This document shows, one piece after another, positions 8,978 through 21,600 of a DNA stretch of 64,000 nt. The notes beneath the pieces were generated by a model. The model saw only the letters and a list, made by a program, of their open reading frames with translations. It searched no databases and was not told the origin of the DNA. Made by a program: the position numbers and the translations under genes. Source of the stretch: Kappaphycus alvarezii (lineage: Eukaryota > Rhodophyta > Florideophyceae > Gigartinales > Solieriaceae); the NCBI GenBank assembly GCA_002205965.3, contig NADL03000596.1, forward strand, positions 620,001 to 684,000, given 5' to 3'. Numbering within the stretch: the first letter of the stretch is position 1; each line of letters starts with the position of its first letter.

Positions 8978-11639
8978 TTAGGACAGTCATCGCCACAAAA
9001 CGGAAGGGTAGAAAATTTGGCTCGAATTTGACTACTTTTTACTTGTTTGAAACCTAACGATTATGTCTATCGCCGAATGAAACTATTCAAATACGAGAAT
9101 GCAAGAGCGTTCGCCGTAATCTCTGTTCCAGCTCACCTCGCCTGCCTTTCTCGCTCCTTCTCGCTGACACCGAGTTTACTACACATTGACCCTTTTGCGG
9201 TCATCCTCATTTCCACCGTCCGCCGTCGAACAACAAAAGCTATCAAAAATGCATGTTGTCGCGAGAAAACATGCATTTTTGATAGCTCTTGGGGTCTTCT
9301 GCCGTAGTCAGTTACAGGTTATTTTTTTAGCCTTATCTCTACAAACTGCTGATAGCGGCAAAGCTCATGGATCTGCACCTCTATAATTTCGCCAGCGAGG
9401 GTCTGCTTCCCGCCCATTCCGACAGATGTTCCTTATCCTGGTTGACGAGAACATTAACAGAAGGATACACACCCCGCAAAGTCACCGATAAATAGGAATT
9501 TGCTCCCTGCGCAGCTCTGACTGAGATTACGCAGCCTCATAAATAAGAAACGGAACAGAGAGAATCTGTAGCGTGAAGAACTAAAGATTATAAAAGTCAG
9601 TGCATCTTGAATAACACAATAAGATCAAATCTCTGCCAATGATACTCTGATTTACGGCCAAACTTGAAGAAATTTCTCATAATGAGGTGAACACCTCTTG
9701 CAGTAAGAAGCAAAGCTCCCTAAAAATCAACTATAATGGGAGCTTCACCCGCAAAACACATATGAAAATGTGCTTTCAAAGTCAAAACTGCAATTTTCTG
9801 TTGTTCTTTTATGTCCATACATTTTGACGCGAAACATCAATTTTCGCGATTTGTCACCCAAAAAAGCACCAAAATTTCATCTAAAATAAAATTTGCGCGT
9901 GCTTCGATGTTTTTTCTTTCGATATACGGACTACGCCAGCTAGTGATAATTGAACACAGAGGTAAAGCCTAAAAGGTAGTGCTCTGTCCCCTTTTCTTCA
10001 AAAACCATCTGATACAACCAAGCAGCTTTCCAATGGCGATTATAAGAATGTATAGTAGAGTAAGGGGGATTTTTTGGACAGAGTAATGGTATAATTGTCC
10101 TCTAGTTTGTAAGGCCAGACCTCGTTATCCGCAATGCTAGAAACTGTCGAAGAATTGGATTAACAGATCTGCAGACAAAAAGGGTTCCGAACCTTGAGAT
10201 AACGAAATATAGAAGTGGACCACTAGGGCTGATTATCCGTTTTGAGGAATGGTTTGTTGCCCCCAACAAAAACCTTGAGTTTTACTTTATATGCAGACGC
10301 CAGAATTTGGGGCACCAAGAGTGATTTCTTATAACAGAAGAAAGATTAAAGGGGCAATATTAAATCGGATAGGAAATGTAAAAGAGGATACAGCAGGCGA
10401 ATAGACGAGTCCTTTTTTAAAGTTTCTGTTGTTGAGGATTTGTAGAGGTGAAAGTTGATGGGGCCAAGTTCTGATTTGTCACCAGGCTGTCTGTTTATTC
10501 TGACGCGTTAGTAATAATGTAGGTATAATTACTGGTTACATGTATTGTATGTATTTATTACAATTCGATGAGTAATACCAGTGCCATCGAGAGAATAAAA
10601 ATTAAAGTTAATATGAGTTAAGTCTATATTTTGTGTAATTTGAGGATTTCTTCTGAAAATTTATCAGGTCCACTTTGGGGCCTGGTTGTCTAGAGTGCAC
10701 GCCCTGAGCTCTCCCGACTGAGTAAAAAATTTCCAATATATAAATGTTTATTGGAACCCCGCTACCTGCTGATAGCAGTGGGTAGGCATATAAAAAAATG
10801 ATTCAGAAAAGATCATTAAAATATCACTAAAATAAAATATTCCTGTAGAGCAGCGGTACTTGGGAGTACTGTGCAGTACAAACTGCAAGATGAGTGACCA
10901 ACAAAGAGCCGATAAGAATGGGAGAATAAATTGGACAGCCATGTACCATATGGGGGCAGCAGGTGGATCGTTTGGAAATTAGTAGAATTTTAGGATGGAT
11001 ATATTCATATTGAGGGTAGAAGGGGCGACAGAAGTAGGGCTTAGTGTTCAGTATGAGAAACATACTGTAAGTTGGTCTATATTACAGTAGCAGTTGTGAG
11101 TAGCTCACTTCATAATGGCCCGAGGAGGAAACGGAGTAGTAGAGTCGAACAGAGAAGCACCCCTCTGCCCCCAAGTACCAGGTGTACAAGTCGTCGATAT
11201 ACTGCAATTTTCACTCGAATTTGACTGCTACCGGCAGAGATTTAGCAGGTACCGTACAGTGAGGACAATTTGTCGGTTATTGACCACCATTTGTCTTAGT
11301 GATATAATTCCCGGGTGGGCCTCGGGGCGGGCATTCTGGACCACTTGACCCCCAACTTGGATCTAGTATTCTCGCACGAGAAAGTCATCTGTTCGACCAA
11401 GTGTCGACTTTACTTATACCTAATCTTGATCTCTATTACTTGGCTGACATTGAATTTACTTTCTCCGCCGCTGTAGATATCCCTAACCTAGGTAACTATT
11501 ATCTATACCTACTTGGCCACTAGGGCCCCAGAATAAACATCCATCCAGATGTTGGCTCCGATCTTGACTTCGAACTTCCGCCTGTGCAACAACCTTGCCA
11601 GCGTCAACTTTGGATACAGCTATGTTTATCGGCCACGAT
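8978..11639. other. Sparse region with one fold-back, no supported gene
   Basis: No gene could be supported. The notable structure is the 20-bp perfect hairpin at 9238-9287, listed separately. A short frame at 11,115-11,348 has a mixed composition unlike the AT-rich DNA to its right, but its product was not recognised. Confidence 0.4.
9238..9287. repeat. Perfect 20-bp inverted repeat, 10-base loop
   Basis: AGCTATCAAAAATGCATGTT at 9238-9257 is exactly reverse-complemented at 9268-9287, with ten bases between. It is far longer than chance would give at this loop size and has no T-run after it, so it is not a plain terminator. It belongs to a group of similar fold-backs in this window. Confidence 0.9.
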
Positions 11640-12110
11640 TAACCTTCTATTAACCTTCTCTACTCCATGTCATAGTACCCCTTTCATCGTTCGTGTGTGA
11701 TATTTACTCACACTTGGCGCCCAGGACTCCGGCGTCTATAAATAAACAGGAACTTCAAAGTTGTCGTTGGTGACCACACTTTTATCTCCTAGGAGACACT
11801 AAGCAGTACTGGCCCACTACTACATCTCTCTTTGTTCAATCTTGCACACTTGGTGTCTTCGATTCTGCTGACTCAATTCTTCTCGAGGTTCTAGCATTCC
11901 GCAGATCCCAGTTCGGCCTCACAACCCGGAGGAAAATCTTACTGTCCAGCCGTCAAAGGAATCACCCCCGCTCTACCCCCCAAACTTCTCCTCGTCATAG
12001 GTGGATTGTGCTATTGCAGTAAAAGGCACTTAAAGAGAAAGAGGGACAACGAACCCCCTGTGAGTCTTGGTGTGTGTGTCTGTTGTTTTTCCCATTTTCT
12101 GAAGGAATTA
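11640..12110 (+). repeat. LTR-like dispersed repeat, copy A
   Basis: A stretch with TGTGTGATATTTACTCACAC near 11,692, a TATA box in GTCTATAAATAAACAGG near 11,735, and a downstream segment (about 11,955-12,110) that recurs in diverged form at about 24,000-24,170. The shared segment contains GGAATCA-CCCCGCTCTACC, AACTTCTCCTC-type sequence and a GTGC-ATTG-AG block. A TATA-bearing dispersed unit of this size is most easily read as a solo LTR or LTR remnant, but its ends were not defined and no internal coding region was found next to it. Confidence 0.4.
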
Positions 12111-15100
12111 CATGCCTGGACGACAACAACTTCGCACTGCGCATTGCATTACAGTCGACAGCTCAAAGGCAATCTTTCACCTCCTTTAAGGTTACTCGTC
12201 CGCTCTTTGAATCTATACCTTTACAAATGCTTCCCTCGTCCCCTCCATATGGCAAACATCCGTTCTTCTGCGGTGTTCGTTTGCATTCTAGGGAACAGTT
12301 ACATGTTGAGGCTCCCGACACAACCATTGGTATTGTACTGTGCTGCTTGTAGCAGGGTAGAACTAGTAACTATTGAATTACAATGTGATAAAATTTACGG
12401 TATTTGGCTACTCTCCATTCATATGGTTAATTGCCATTCTCATAGGCAATTTTGAGGGCAACAGAACCGAAGCAAATGCTCACAGTTGCTATGTGTAATA
12501 ACAAGGGGTTAATGGAAATCCTACCGAAACCAGAGAGAAAGTCACGCTCCATATCTAACATTCATCTTGACCAATACATTCGCGTTCTGGAAGGCAATGG
12601 AGAAATAAATAGAGTTCATAATCATTTTTTCAATGAGATTTTTTCTCGATCTGCAATATACGACTCATCTGAGCCTAGAACAGACAATTTGACGCCGATC
12701 GTCAAAATCTATGCAACAAATACTTTCTCAATTATTTTTTGGGAGAGCCTCATAAACGGTGACTTCTTCTTTTCAATCGGTTAATACGCCCATAAAAAAT
12801 AAATCCACAGCTATTTTGATTCTCTATGAATAATTTTAAACATATTTGGAATATAAACTCTCAAGTTGAGCCCCAAAATAGCTCAATGGTAATAAGATAA
12901 GTGATTGAAAGATTTTACATAAAGTAGAGGAGCGCCATCATGGTTAGGTTCTATTAAAATAACCTCCTGCGATGCACATTTATATCAAATAACATTTAAA
13001 CTCAGTTATCAAATAGCAATGGAGAAAAGTTCAATAAAATACAGGCAATAGTGGCATTTTGGGGCCAGTAAGTGCAATAATTTGATTAACGTCGCAAAAG
13101 GTTGCGATGAAAGAGACGAAATATAATTCAAATTTGTAATGAACTAAATGAAGGGATTTTTCTAAAGATTAGGACGACGAAAGAAGTGGAAACGACAAAA
13201 CTTTTGAATCAGCGCGACTAATTTTGAGAAAAAGGAAAGGAAAAGGAATAATTTAGTGTTTCGAAGTAGTAGAGTAGAGCAGACGGTTCCTAGTCTTGAC
13301 TTTGTGTGAAATATGAGATTAAAATTGAAGCGATAAACGCGGCGAAATATGAAATAAATAATGTTTTTTGGGGAGCTAATTTAAATTTATGTTACTCTTA
13401 ATAGACTTTTTGGATTTTTAAACAATTGTTTCAGAAGTTGGTCAGTACGCGAAATAAAACGATACGTTTCATTCCTGTTGAGAGTGTAAAGTGAAATAGT
13501 AAAAGTCAAAACGCTTCAAAGATTGGAACTTTATGATTCAAGAAAGCTAGTAGGAAACTGCTCGATTCAGACATATTAATACAAGTAACCGATTAATTTC
13601 TTTCGGGGTATTTTAGAAACTTCTCATGCGCATATTTCGAAGAAATACGATTTTTTCTACCTTTTTGACACATTTTACTTTTTCGGAGAACAATAGAATG
13701 CCGGCTTACAACATATGTAGCTCTCCTGACTTTTGATGTTAGATTTCTGTCAACACAATGATCGAAAAGAACAAAATTGAGAAAATTGAGCACTTCGATT
13801 TGATTAGCCGTTTGCAGAAGAGTTTGGTACAATTCTCACATTGCAGCGGAAGGTTAATTCTTACCTCCTTCAGAATGAGATACGTAAATATCATTGAGTT
13901 TATTTTTCATTCTCACCGTTCAACTTATATATTTTCATTAATTTCTCTACAAAAAGAACTTGACTTTTTTTTCTAATACCCAATATTTGGATATTGCTGG
14001 GGCTCTGTCACAACTTTTTTAATTACTTAGGGATTAAATATGAGAAAACAACGAAATTTTTTCAAAAAAAGTCAAATTTAATCCTGTTTTATAATTGCAC
14101 CACAAATGTTATAATCCCACATCTAAGTATTGAGATCAAGTTTTTGAATGTAGCCCCTCTAAATTATACAAAGTAAATTATTGAAAGATATTTTTCAATT
14201 CTTAGATAAAATACTCGGAATAGGAGGAAATAGAGACCTTAAAATGAGAATAATAAAAGAAAACTGATCCTTTTGTCGTTACAAATGTGCAAGTATCAGA
14301 TATATCTCAGCGATATTTCGTGGTTAGGAAAGAAACAGACCTCAATAAATATTTGGCAAATAATATAATATAAATTAATGCGCATTTACTCCCAAAGTGA
14401 GTCAGTTGTATCCAAACGTAACTTCATGCATTTGATAAATAGAGTTAAAACTAAACTAAAAATAATTGAAAGCCCCTCCTAAGGCCATAAATGCTCTTCG
14501 TTTTGAAAGGAGATACTATCTTTTCTGCAATATATTTTAGTATATTTAAAAGTTAGTAATTTATGGGAAATACAAAAAAGATCTTTAAAAGTCTTATGCA
14601 GATTTTCCTCAGCTTAATATGATATTTTTAAGATAAATTTAGTTACCAAAACTTCCTGAAAAGTAAGTTCAAAGAGAGCGAAAATCGACATGTTTTGCTT
14701 GATATAATGCATACTAGATTTTGGTAAATCGATTTATAAGTTTAAAGAAAATCTTAGATACATATGCGACAACTAAAAATTGAAAGTCAGGATATATGTA
14801 CTGATAATCTAAAAAATATAGAACTGACCGTGACAATAGATGAAAATATATACGTTTTTGGTTTTACGTCCCAAGAAATTTAATTCAGAGACGATATTTT
14901 TGTGATGCATTTACTCTTGATTTCCATGAAACTTGCTTCAATTGTAATTAAGTTTTCTAAAAATACATTCATATACCTTCAGTTATATCTTAATTTATCT
15001 AAGTAAAATGCAAGTGCAGTATGCCTACTTTGAATGCCATATAATATTTCCAGGCTCAACTAGAGGAACAGCGTTATAAAAATACAATATTAAGTTTAAA

Positions 15101-15499
15101 TCTTCTGTATCCGTTCAGTATCAATTATTATTTGATAAAGAAATTTCTTTTCTCCTACCAACCATTCTGAGCTAGTTACCATTCGAATACCTCATAAAAT
15201 ACTCAAGGTCTTTCAGAACAAGGAAGGGAGGTTTTCAAATGAATCATTATTGTCTTCTTTGTTCTAAGGTAAATTTCAAAAGTATTGAAGCGCCACAAAA
15301 CTTTAATGATGATTATAACGCTTCTCGGAGTTTGACTCACTTCTTCAGACCCGATAGAGTTCCATTTTCTCGTCAAATTGCCACATTTTATCCTTTTGGT
15401 AACTTTATGAGGATGCTTTGGCAGAAATTAAAAAATTAGAAGACATATGGCACCTACTTAATGTAATTTGTTGTTTCTAGAGTACCTTTTAGTAAACAT
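12111..15499. other. AT-rich desert, left part
   Basis: From about 12.4 kb the DNA becomes strongly AT-rich, and open frames stay near chance length in all six frames. Two frames at 12,006-12,455 and 12,452-12,784 were looked at; neither shows a domain or a host-like composition. No RNA gene was recognised. Confidence 0.5.
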
Positions 15500-17100
15500 T
15501 TCCCTGCTCGAAAAAATTATCCGCTACAATTCCCGTAAGGATTAGTGGGCTAAAGATTTTTCACTTGAAGGTATTTTTTTTATTGCGGATGAATATTAGA
15601 TGTCTTCTATTGCAGTAAAGTGATATACATACATGGAGTAGTTTCGAACAAAAATCCCCTTTCTGGGTGCAGTTCTTTGGCACAATATAACAAGGTACTA
15701 TCACTATTATCGTCATGTTTCTGTTTCCATATATCACAGGTTGCAAGTAATAGAGTTTAAACTGTAGTTCTTGGGATATTCTTTTCTTTTTCAAGACCTT
15801 TCCAAATAGCCCTAGATTTTTTCGAGTGAAAAAATTTTCTTGGGTTTTCTTCAGAGAAAAATTTCTTTGAATCCCTAAAAGTTAGTGAGCTGTAACTACT
15901 ACCTTCACCGTTAATATATTTTACATATTATTCAATTTTACTTAACAGGTAAAGGAATAGTCGTCTTAACAACTTTCATGGATTTGTAATGAATATGAAA
16001 TACTGTCTTCCTGCTTTTAGGACATGTTTGGACAAGAGAAACGATAATTTGCGATACTTTAAGTAAATTACATCTTCTGAACAAGCTTCCAACTAACTTA
16101 GCTAAGCAAAATTCTTAAGTGCCCCAGTCGCAGCTATTAGTTCTATTTCATGACTCTCCTGAGCCCCATACGTCGCAAGAAGAACATTAGATCTATCAAT
16201 CTATCCCACAACCCTAGAATCCTAAGAATATACCCACATTATTACCAAAGCCAACCCCTTCTTTATCGAGCTAAATACCCCGGCACAAACCGAATCCTTT
16301 AAATCGTATCGGAGGTGACGTCTTGAACTTTCCAATATTTTTCAATAACTAATTGCGAGTTTCGGCGCTTTGAAAGACTCTTTTTGGCAATTTTCTCCCC
16401 TAACGGGACATTAATTGTCAGCTAGGAAATTTTCTTCGACAATTTTAAACAATTGTTGACAAATACGCAATATTAATCATTACAGACAATAAAGGTTGAA
16501 CGACTGTATTATTTAAAGTATTACACGAATATTAAATTGCCTTTACCTTTTCTGATAATAAAATCAACTCCTTTACCTGTTATAACGTAAGCCAAATACT
16601 CTAACTAAGTCAATTTAATTCTATTTTTATTTTTATATTTTGCCTTAAAGCTTCTTTTTTCTCAGAATCCGAGGAACATTTTCAGAAGTTCAAGGAGCTC
16701 TTCCTCAGTTTCGTTGTAGATGAATATGTTATAGAGGTATACTGGCGCTCAACGGTCCAAATAGTTCTTCAATAGTTGTGGGTAAAATGAAGACTATAGG
16801 GGCATTCATAAGTCCAACAGGAACGACTAAAAACTAAAATTGAAACTCTGTAGCTCAAAAACTGTCGTATGATGCAATATGGGTTAAGAAGAATATGAAG
16901 ACAGCCAATGCAAAGGTCAATTTTCAAAAAGATATTGCATCATGGAACTGATGAAAAATTTCAGCCATTCTTGGAAGATCTTAGTTTCTTAACATTTATT
17001 ATGTTCCATGTAATGTTCTCTGTGCGTAATCTAAGACATCTGTCTTTCTTAAATTAGAAAAGCACTAGAGAAACTTCTTGAATTTTGAGGTCGGAATTAA
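15500..17100 (-). mobile_element. Old Ty3/gypsy pol fossil
   Basis: A very old LTR-retrotransposon fossil on the minus strand. Around 16,640-17,080 the reverse-transcriptase landmarks remain in order: an FHQFHDAISF/LKIDL-type block, then a VVPVGLMNAP block, which corresponds to the gypsy palm motif before the catalytic loop, then an ETEEELLELLKMF block. About 0.9 kb further along the same strand (15,561-15,760) an integrase-core-like stretch is seen. Order and spacing fit a gypsy pol. It is broken many times over and has drifted to the AT-rich composition of its surroundings, so it is ancient. Ends were not found. Confidence 0.5.
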
Positions 17101-18428
17101 CTACTGCTTAGCTAATTTGTTAAACTGAAGCAGAGGACCTTTTAATGAATTGTTCTAGATATGTTGAATAATTTCCTCTGACGGTTGGAAACACGTAGTC
17201 ATTCCATCCTAAAATGTTAACATTATTTAGGTGGAAGCCTTTTGAAGATATTTTAGAGAATATTTCACGATAAAATACCATAGTTTTCCGTACATTCGCT
17301 TGTGTGTCGATTTTTCTTTAAATTAACAGGTAGTCTTATGCGTGTAGACTAAATGATATTATGCTACTTCATGTTGGAAAAGTACTCATGATGTAATATA
17401 TGGAGGTAAGAGAAGCTCTTGCGTAATCATTACAGATAAAGCATAATTCTTCTCTTCGTAGTGAAAATTAATTTTATCACCTCTATAATCGATTCAGGCT
17501 TCGTAGACGGCAGGTCATTGTTTTTGCGAACATTTAATTATACTTTTTAGCGGGAAAATGAAATATGTTGAGTGCATCTATTCTCAACTGCCTATCGAAG
17601 TTCATGTGACTACCTAAACCTCGATAAGTAGCCTAAATTCACTAAAAGGCTGATGAAAAATCATTTCCCTAGGTTTGCAGGAAGAAAATTTTTAAAGGGT
17701 TTTTGGCAAGTGGTGACATAAACTTTTGAATTCCCAGTTCTGCAATATAAGGTCTTTGAATAATTTTTTGAGCGAAATGTTCCTTCCAAGTGAGCTAATT
17801 CCGTAGAAATGCCAAACTAAAATATATCCAACTGACCAAAAGAAGTTTTCGCGGTAAACAGTCCTTGTAGAATTTATCGAAGCCAAGACTTTTTTTTGTT
17901 TATTTTAGATGATAGATGAATTTTTACAAGCATCGATCGGAATATTGTGGTTTCAGATGGTCTGAAACAGAACTAGTTGCGATTGACCAATGATTTCAGC
18001 TTATATTGTAAAATTTTTTGTATTATGGCCTTTATGTCTTGCAAGACGGCATGGAAGACATAGGCCTTTTCTTATACATCCCTCTTCCTATCGTTCGGAT
18101 TTTTTTACTGAATTGGAAGAGAATTAACCTGAGTAATAAATCTTACGAAAAAAATAACTTCTTGAGAAGAGCGGTAAATATTAAGAACCTGTAGGAAAAA
18201 TTGCGGGTGGTTTCTTAAATGTGGAAGATAGCGCTATATTAATTCTGTAGATCCTACTTATCGCACAAAATTAGAAAAAATGCAAGGCAGTGCCCTTTCA
18301 AACAGCTTATGGAAGGTGCTGAGATCTGTTTGTATGTAAAGCTCGGACAAATCCTTTACAGTTCTCCGTACTTTCGCACCCCCCCCCTATAGTCACGTCA
18401 CAAGGCGCTACACCCCAAAAATCTCTAA
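17101..18428. other. AT-rich, nothing supported
   Basis: No gene, repeat or RNA is supported. Upstream parts of the gypsy fossil could extend into the left end of this stretch but could not be read. Confidence 0.4.
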
Positions 18429-18609
18429 TTACGCGATGAACTCCCGTTTGAACAACTCATCCAGCCCCGAAAAAACGCTGGCGACGGCGTCCTCTGAAGC
18501 ACAGGCGTAGCCTTCTGGGACTTTCTTCGCCTTGCAGCGCGCTTCAGGTGATTCCTCGACATAGAAGCCTGTTTTCTGTCCAAATGCCGCCAGTCGGAAG
18601 CGGGTACTT
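18429..18609 (-). pseudogene. GC-richer C-terminal gene fragment, product unknown
   Basis: A 60-codon open frame that ends in TAA at 18,429-18,431 and reads, in part, AAFGQKTGFYVEESPEARCK and, further on, VFSGLDELFKREFIA. Composition and codon use are clearly richer in GC than the AT-rich desert around it, and the frame is uninterrupted, so it looks like the tail of a real host gene that has been copied or left here. Two Cys residues and a tail of mixed charge are visible. I do not recognise the family with confidence; a plastid-targeted antenna or linker protein is one thought, without proof. Its upstream edge coincides exactly with a fold-back (18,589-18,630), so the fragment ends in its own inverted copy. 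Confidence 0.45.
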
Positions 18610-18630
18610 CCGTACCGACTTCCGACTGGC
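18589..18630. repeat. 19-bp inverted repeat at the edge of a gene fragment
   Basis: Arms are 18,589-18,607 and 18,612-18,630 with a four-base loop; 17 of 19 positions pair. The left arm is part of the coding fragment, and the right arm is its inverted copy, after which the coding frame stops making sense. Confidence 0.9.
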
Positions 18631-21600
18631 TGCTCGATTGTTATTGATAAAAGTAGAACCCGTTTGAACTCTCTTAAGGTCTGTTTGCTACTTCAAGCGA
18701 TTTATTCCGCTCGCGCTCATGTGAAGTTGCATGAAGAAATGGGTAATCGGTTGAAATGCGGGTCAAGAAAGGTCTTTGGGCTGCTGGGAACGCATTGTGC
18801 AACGTTTCGAGGCTATCTATGAAGATTTCGTGAAAGGTTCGCGAAAGTAATTGAAAAACTCGAAACCCACCTCATGCAGACGACATCAGCGTTGGTAATT
18901 TTATAGGATAGTGCAGTCAAAGTTGAGCTAACGGATGGAGCGATTCTTGAGACTAGAACAGGTTCAAAAAGGAAAAGAACCGAGGGATATAGAGCGGTCT
19001 GAGAAGAAAAAGCAGTTGTTAGAGGAAGACAAAGAAGTCAATATTGTATTTTTTACTTATGTGAACGAATAAAATTCGAAAGAGATTGAAAGCGGACGAA
19101 ATAGAGCAGATTGGTCTATCCAGAAGCGAGCCCGGCCGAGGAATACTCTTCCGCAGGCATAACGCATTGTAAGCATCGCGTCATAAACTAGGGATTTTGA
19201 AGAAGATAAACATAACACTTTTATTGAGGAAATTAATTCAAGTCCAGAGGCTCAACCTTTCCGTGTATGTTCTTCTTGCAAAGATCCGCTTTTTGGGCCA
19301 TTAGTCTGTATTTCACAAGGTTCTAGTCTACTGAATTCGGGAATGAGACAAAAATTGTGCTCCAAACCAAAGGAAGATTATAGATAGGCAGGAGTGATTA
19401 CTAAAGGACCCATGTCAAAACATAGATTGGTAGCCAGTAAAATTAAAATTCAGACAGATGAATACAGAAAAAAGTACGGTTCGGGTACCATAAAGTGCTT
19501 CCACTTAGTCATGGGGCTTAGAAGGAAATATTATTGCTTTGAAAATGGGAGAAGCAGCTTCATATGAATTGATTTGAATTATAATGGGAGGTGAATGTAT
19601 GGTAGAATGGGTCTCAAAACTCCCCAACCGGCAAAAATCAGAAGGTGTCTATCGCCTGAGAAGAAAAAATGTATTCGCACATTGCTTCATCAAACTGGAT
19701 TTATATTTCAACTTAATTTTAATGGTACCAGCTTCTAAAATAGTCTAGAAAAATATTTGCAGTCATCAATTTCTCATCGAAGGATGGATGCTGTGCGACT
19801 GGGGCTAGATGCCGCTGTGCAAGCTTAAATGATCAGGGGCCTGGAAGTTCACGCAGGGGAAATGAAACAAAAATATTTTAAACGAATTTAATTCCATTCG
19901 GCTCCAAGCAGTGCTTTAATTACTCTCTGTACATATAACGAAAGTATTCCGTTCAGAAAATATGATCAGAGCCAGGAAGTGACTAATAGTGGACTCCTTC
20001 TTACAATTGAATTTCAGAAAGAAGCTTTTCATATTCCTCCAAAGGAAATTTTGCAGCAATCAATAATGTCATCCTCATCATTGGATAATCTTTTGATTGC
20101 ACATAAAGAATCTCAATAAAATCCCAAAAAGATAACTGAATATGAATCGAAACCATTTGGGCAAAAACTTTCGTTCACAGCTTGCACCGATATAGCTAAT
20201 GAGCTATGCATCGGGGTATAGAAGAGTCTTGAAATAGGATGTTCATAAATTTGTTCGGTATTTATATATATGATTTTATTTTTCGAAAAAAATTGTCTCA
20301 AGAATCTTACGAATAGCGGAGAAAACTTATGTAATATCCATAGCCTGATTTCTCCACATGGCATACGAGATCGAATGATTTTGTATAAAGTCAATGAATT
20401 GATCTGAAGCTCGCTAAAATAATGTTTCACAAACTTATTAAGTCTAAAATGATTTTTATGCCACGTGGGATATTTTTACTAGTTTTTGATGATAATCTAA
20501 TCGCGATTGCACGATAGTACAATATTCTCCGTAAACTTGCAGTTGCTGAAAAAGAAGGTTCTATATGGCAATTATTCCAGTGTATTTGACGCTGAGGAAT
20601 AGATAGAAGTATAACAAGCGAATAGACAATGGATAAGGAAGAATTTAAGTCAATAGTATATATCATGACACTTTTCAAGATGTGATAAATTTGGGAAAAA
20701 GTTGTTTCATGCATTTGTTATTCTTATATACTTGAGAGATAATCCAAGATTGCACCTCTAATATATCATTAATATTAAATATTTAATTTTATTTACCAAA
20801 GCAAAAATGTATTTTTCGAATCAATTATCGGATCGGAGTGTTATCTATTAGCGACTATTTATCTCGCATAACTCATTAGCGGCGTGGATATAACTAACCA
20901 CATCTTCCATTCATTAAAAGAAACCAAAACTTTCCCCCTTTATCGCATCATTCGGCTAGTTAGTCGTGTTAATTAGAATATTTGAATGAAGCTGTGCATT
21001 TTGTGGGCCACTGGAAACTGGAAAATATCAAATCCCTAACTTTGTTCGGTTTGATATATCTTAGGTCATGATATAGGTTATAAATAATCTTTTTCTGGTG
21101 TAAATTCTAATAAATTACGATACAAAGTGGAGTAATTACTCTTTGGAAAGTACTTAAAAAATTTCTTTAGTAGAAATAAGATCTGTTTATGTTAGTTATG
21201 AGTATACTTTAATCAATATTGTTATATTTATTTCTCTTAATTTTTAAATTCAATTGTTTTTAAAGGTTATTCTTCTAGTCTCTATTCGTAATTGCCACTT
21301 GTTGCTTTCTATATATACTCTCATTTAATTTTTGTCCGGATCATTCTAGAATATGGTAAGCTTGAACAAATTGCGGAAACCGTCTGTTTTTCTTAAAGCA
21401 AATGCAGTACTTACCACTGCAACTTTGTCATGAAGGAGCACAGTAGGATAAAATATAAACATAATATGTGGGGAAATCGTGCAATGCGGAAAAAATTTCG
21501 CTGTAGTGGAACTAAATCTCACTGCATTAGAAGATTTATTCTTTCTTTTATCTGTATAATCAGTCATACTAGTACAGTTATGGTAATAAAACGCATTCAG

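Noticed and set aside
10675-10765. A box- and B box-like pieces (TGGTTGTCTAGAG and GGAACCCCGC) suggesting a tRNA or SINE
   Set aside because: The spacing of about 70 bases is too long, the arms do not pair, and no body or tail of a SINE is seen.
15500-17100. Organellar insertion as an explanation for AT-rich DNA
   Set aside because: No rRNA, tRNA or organellar protein pattern was found, whereas nuclear retroelement fossils are present in the tract.
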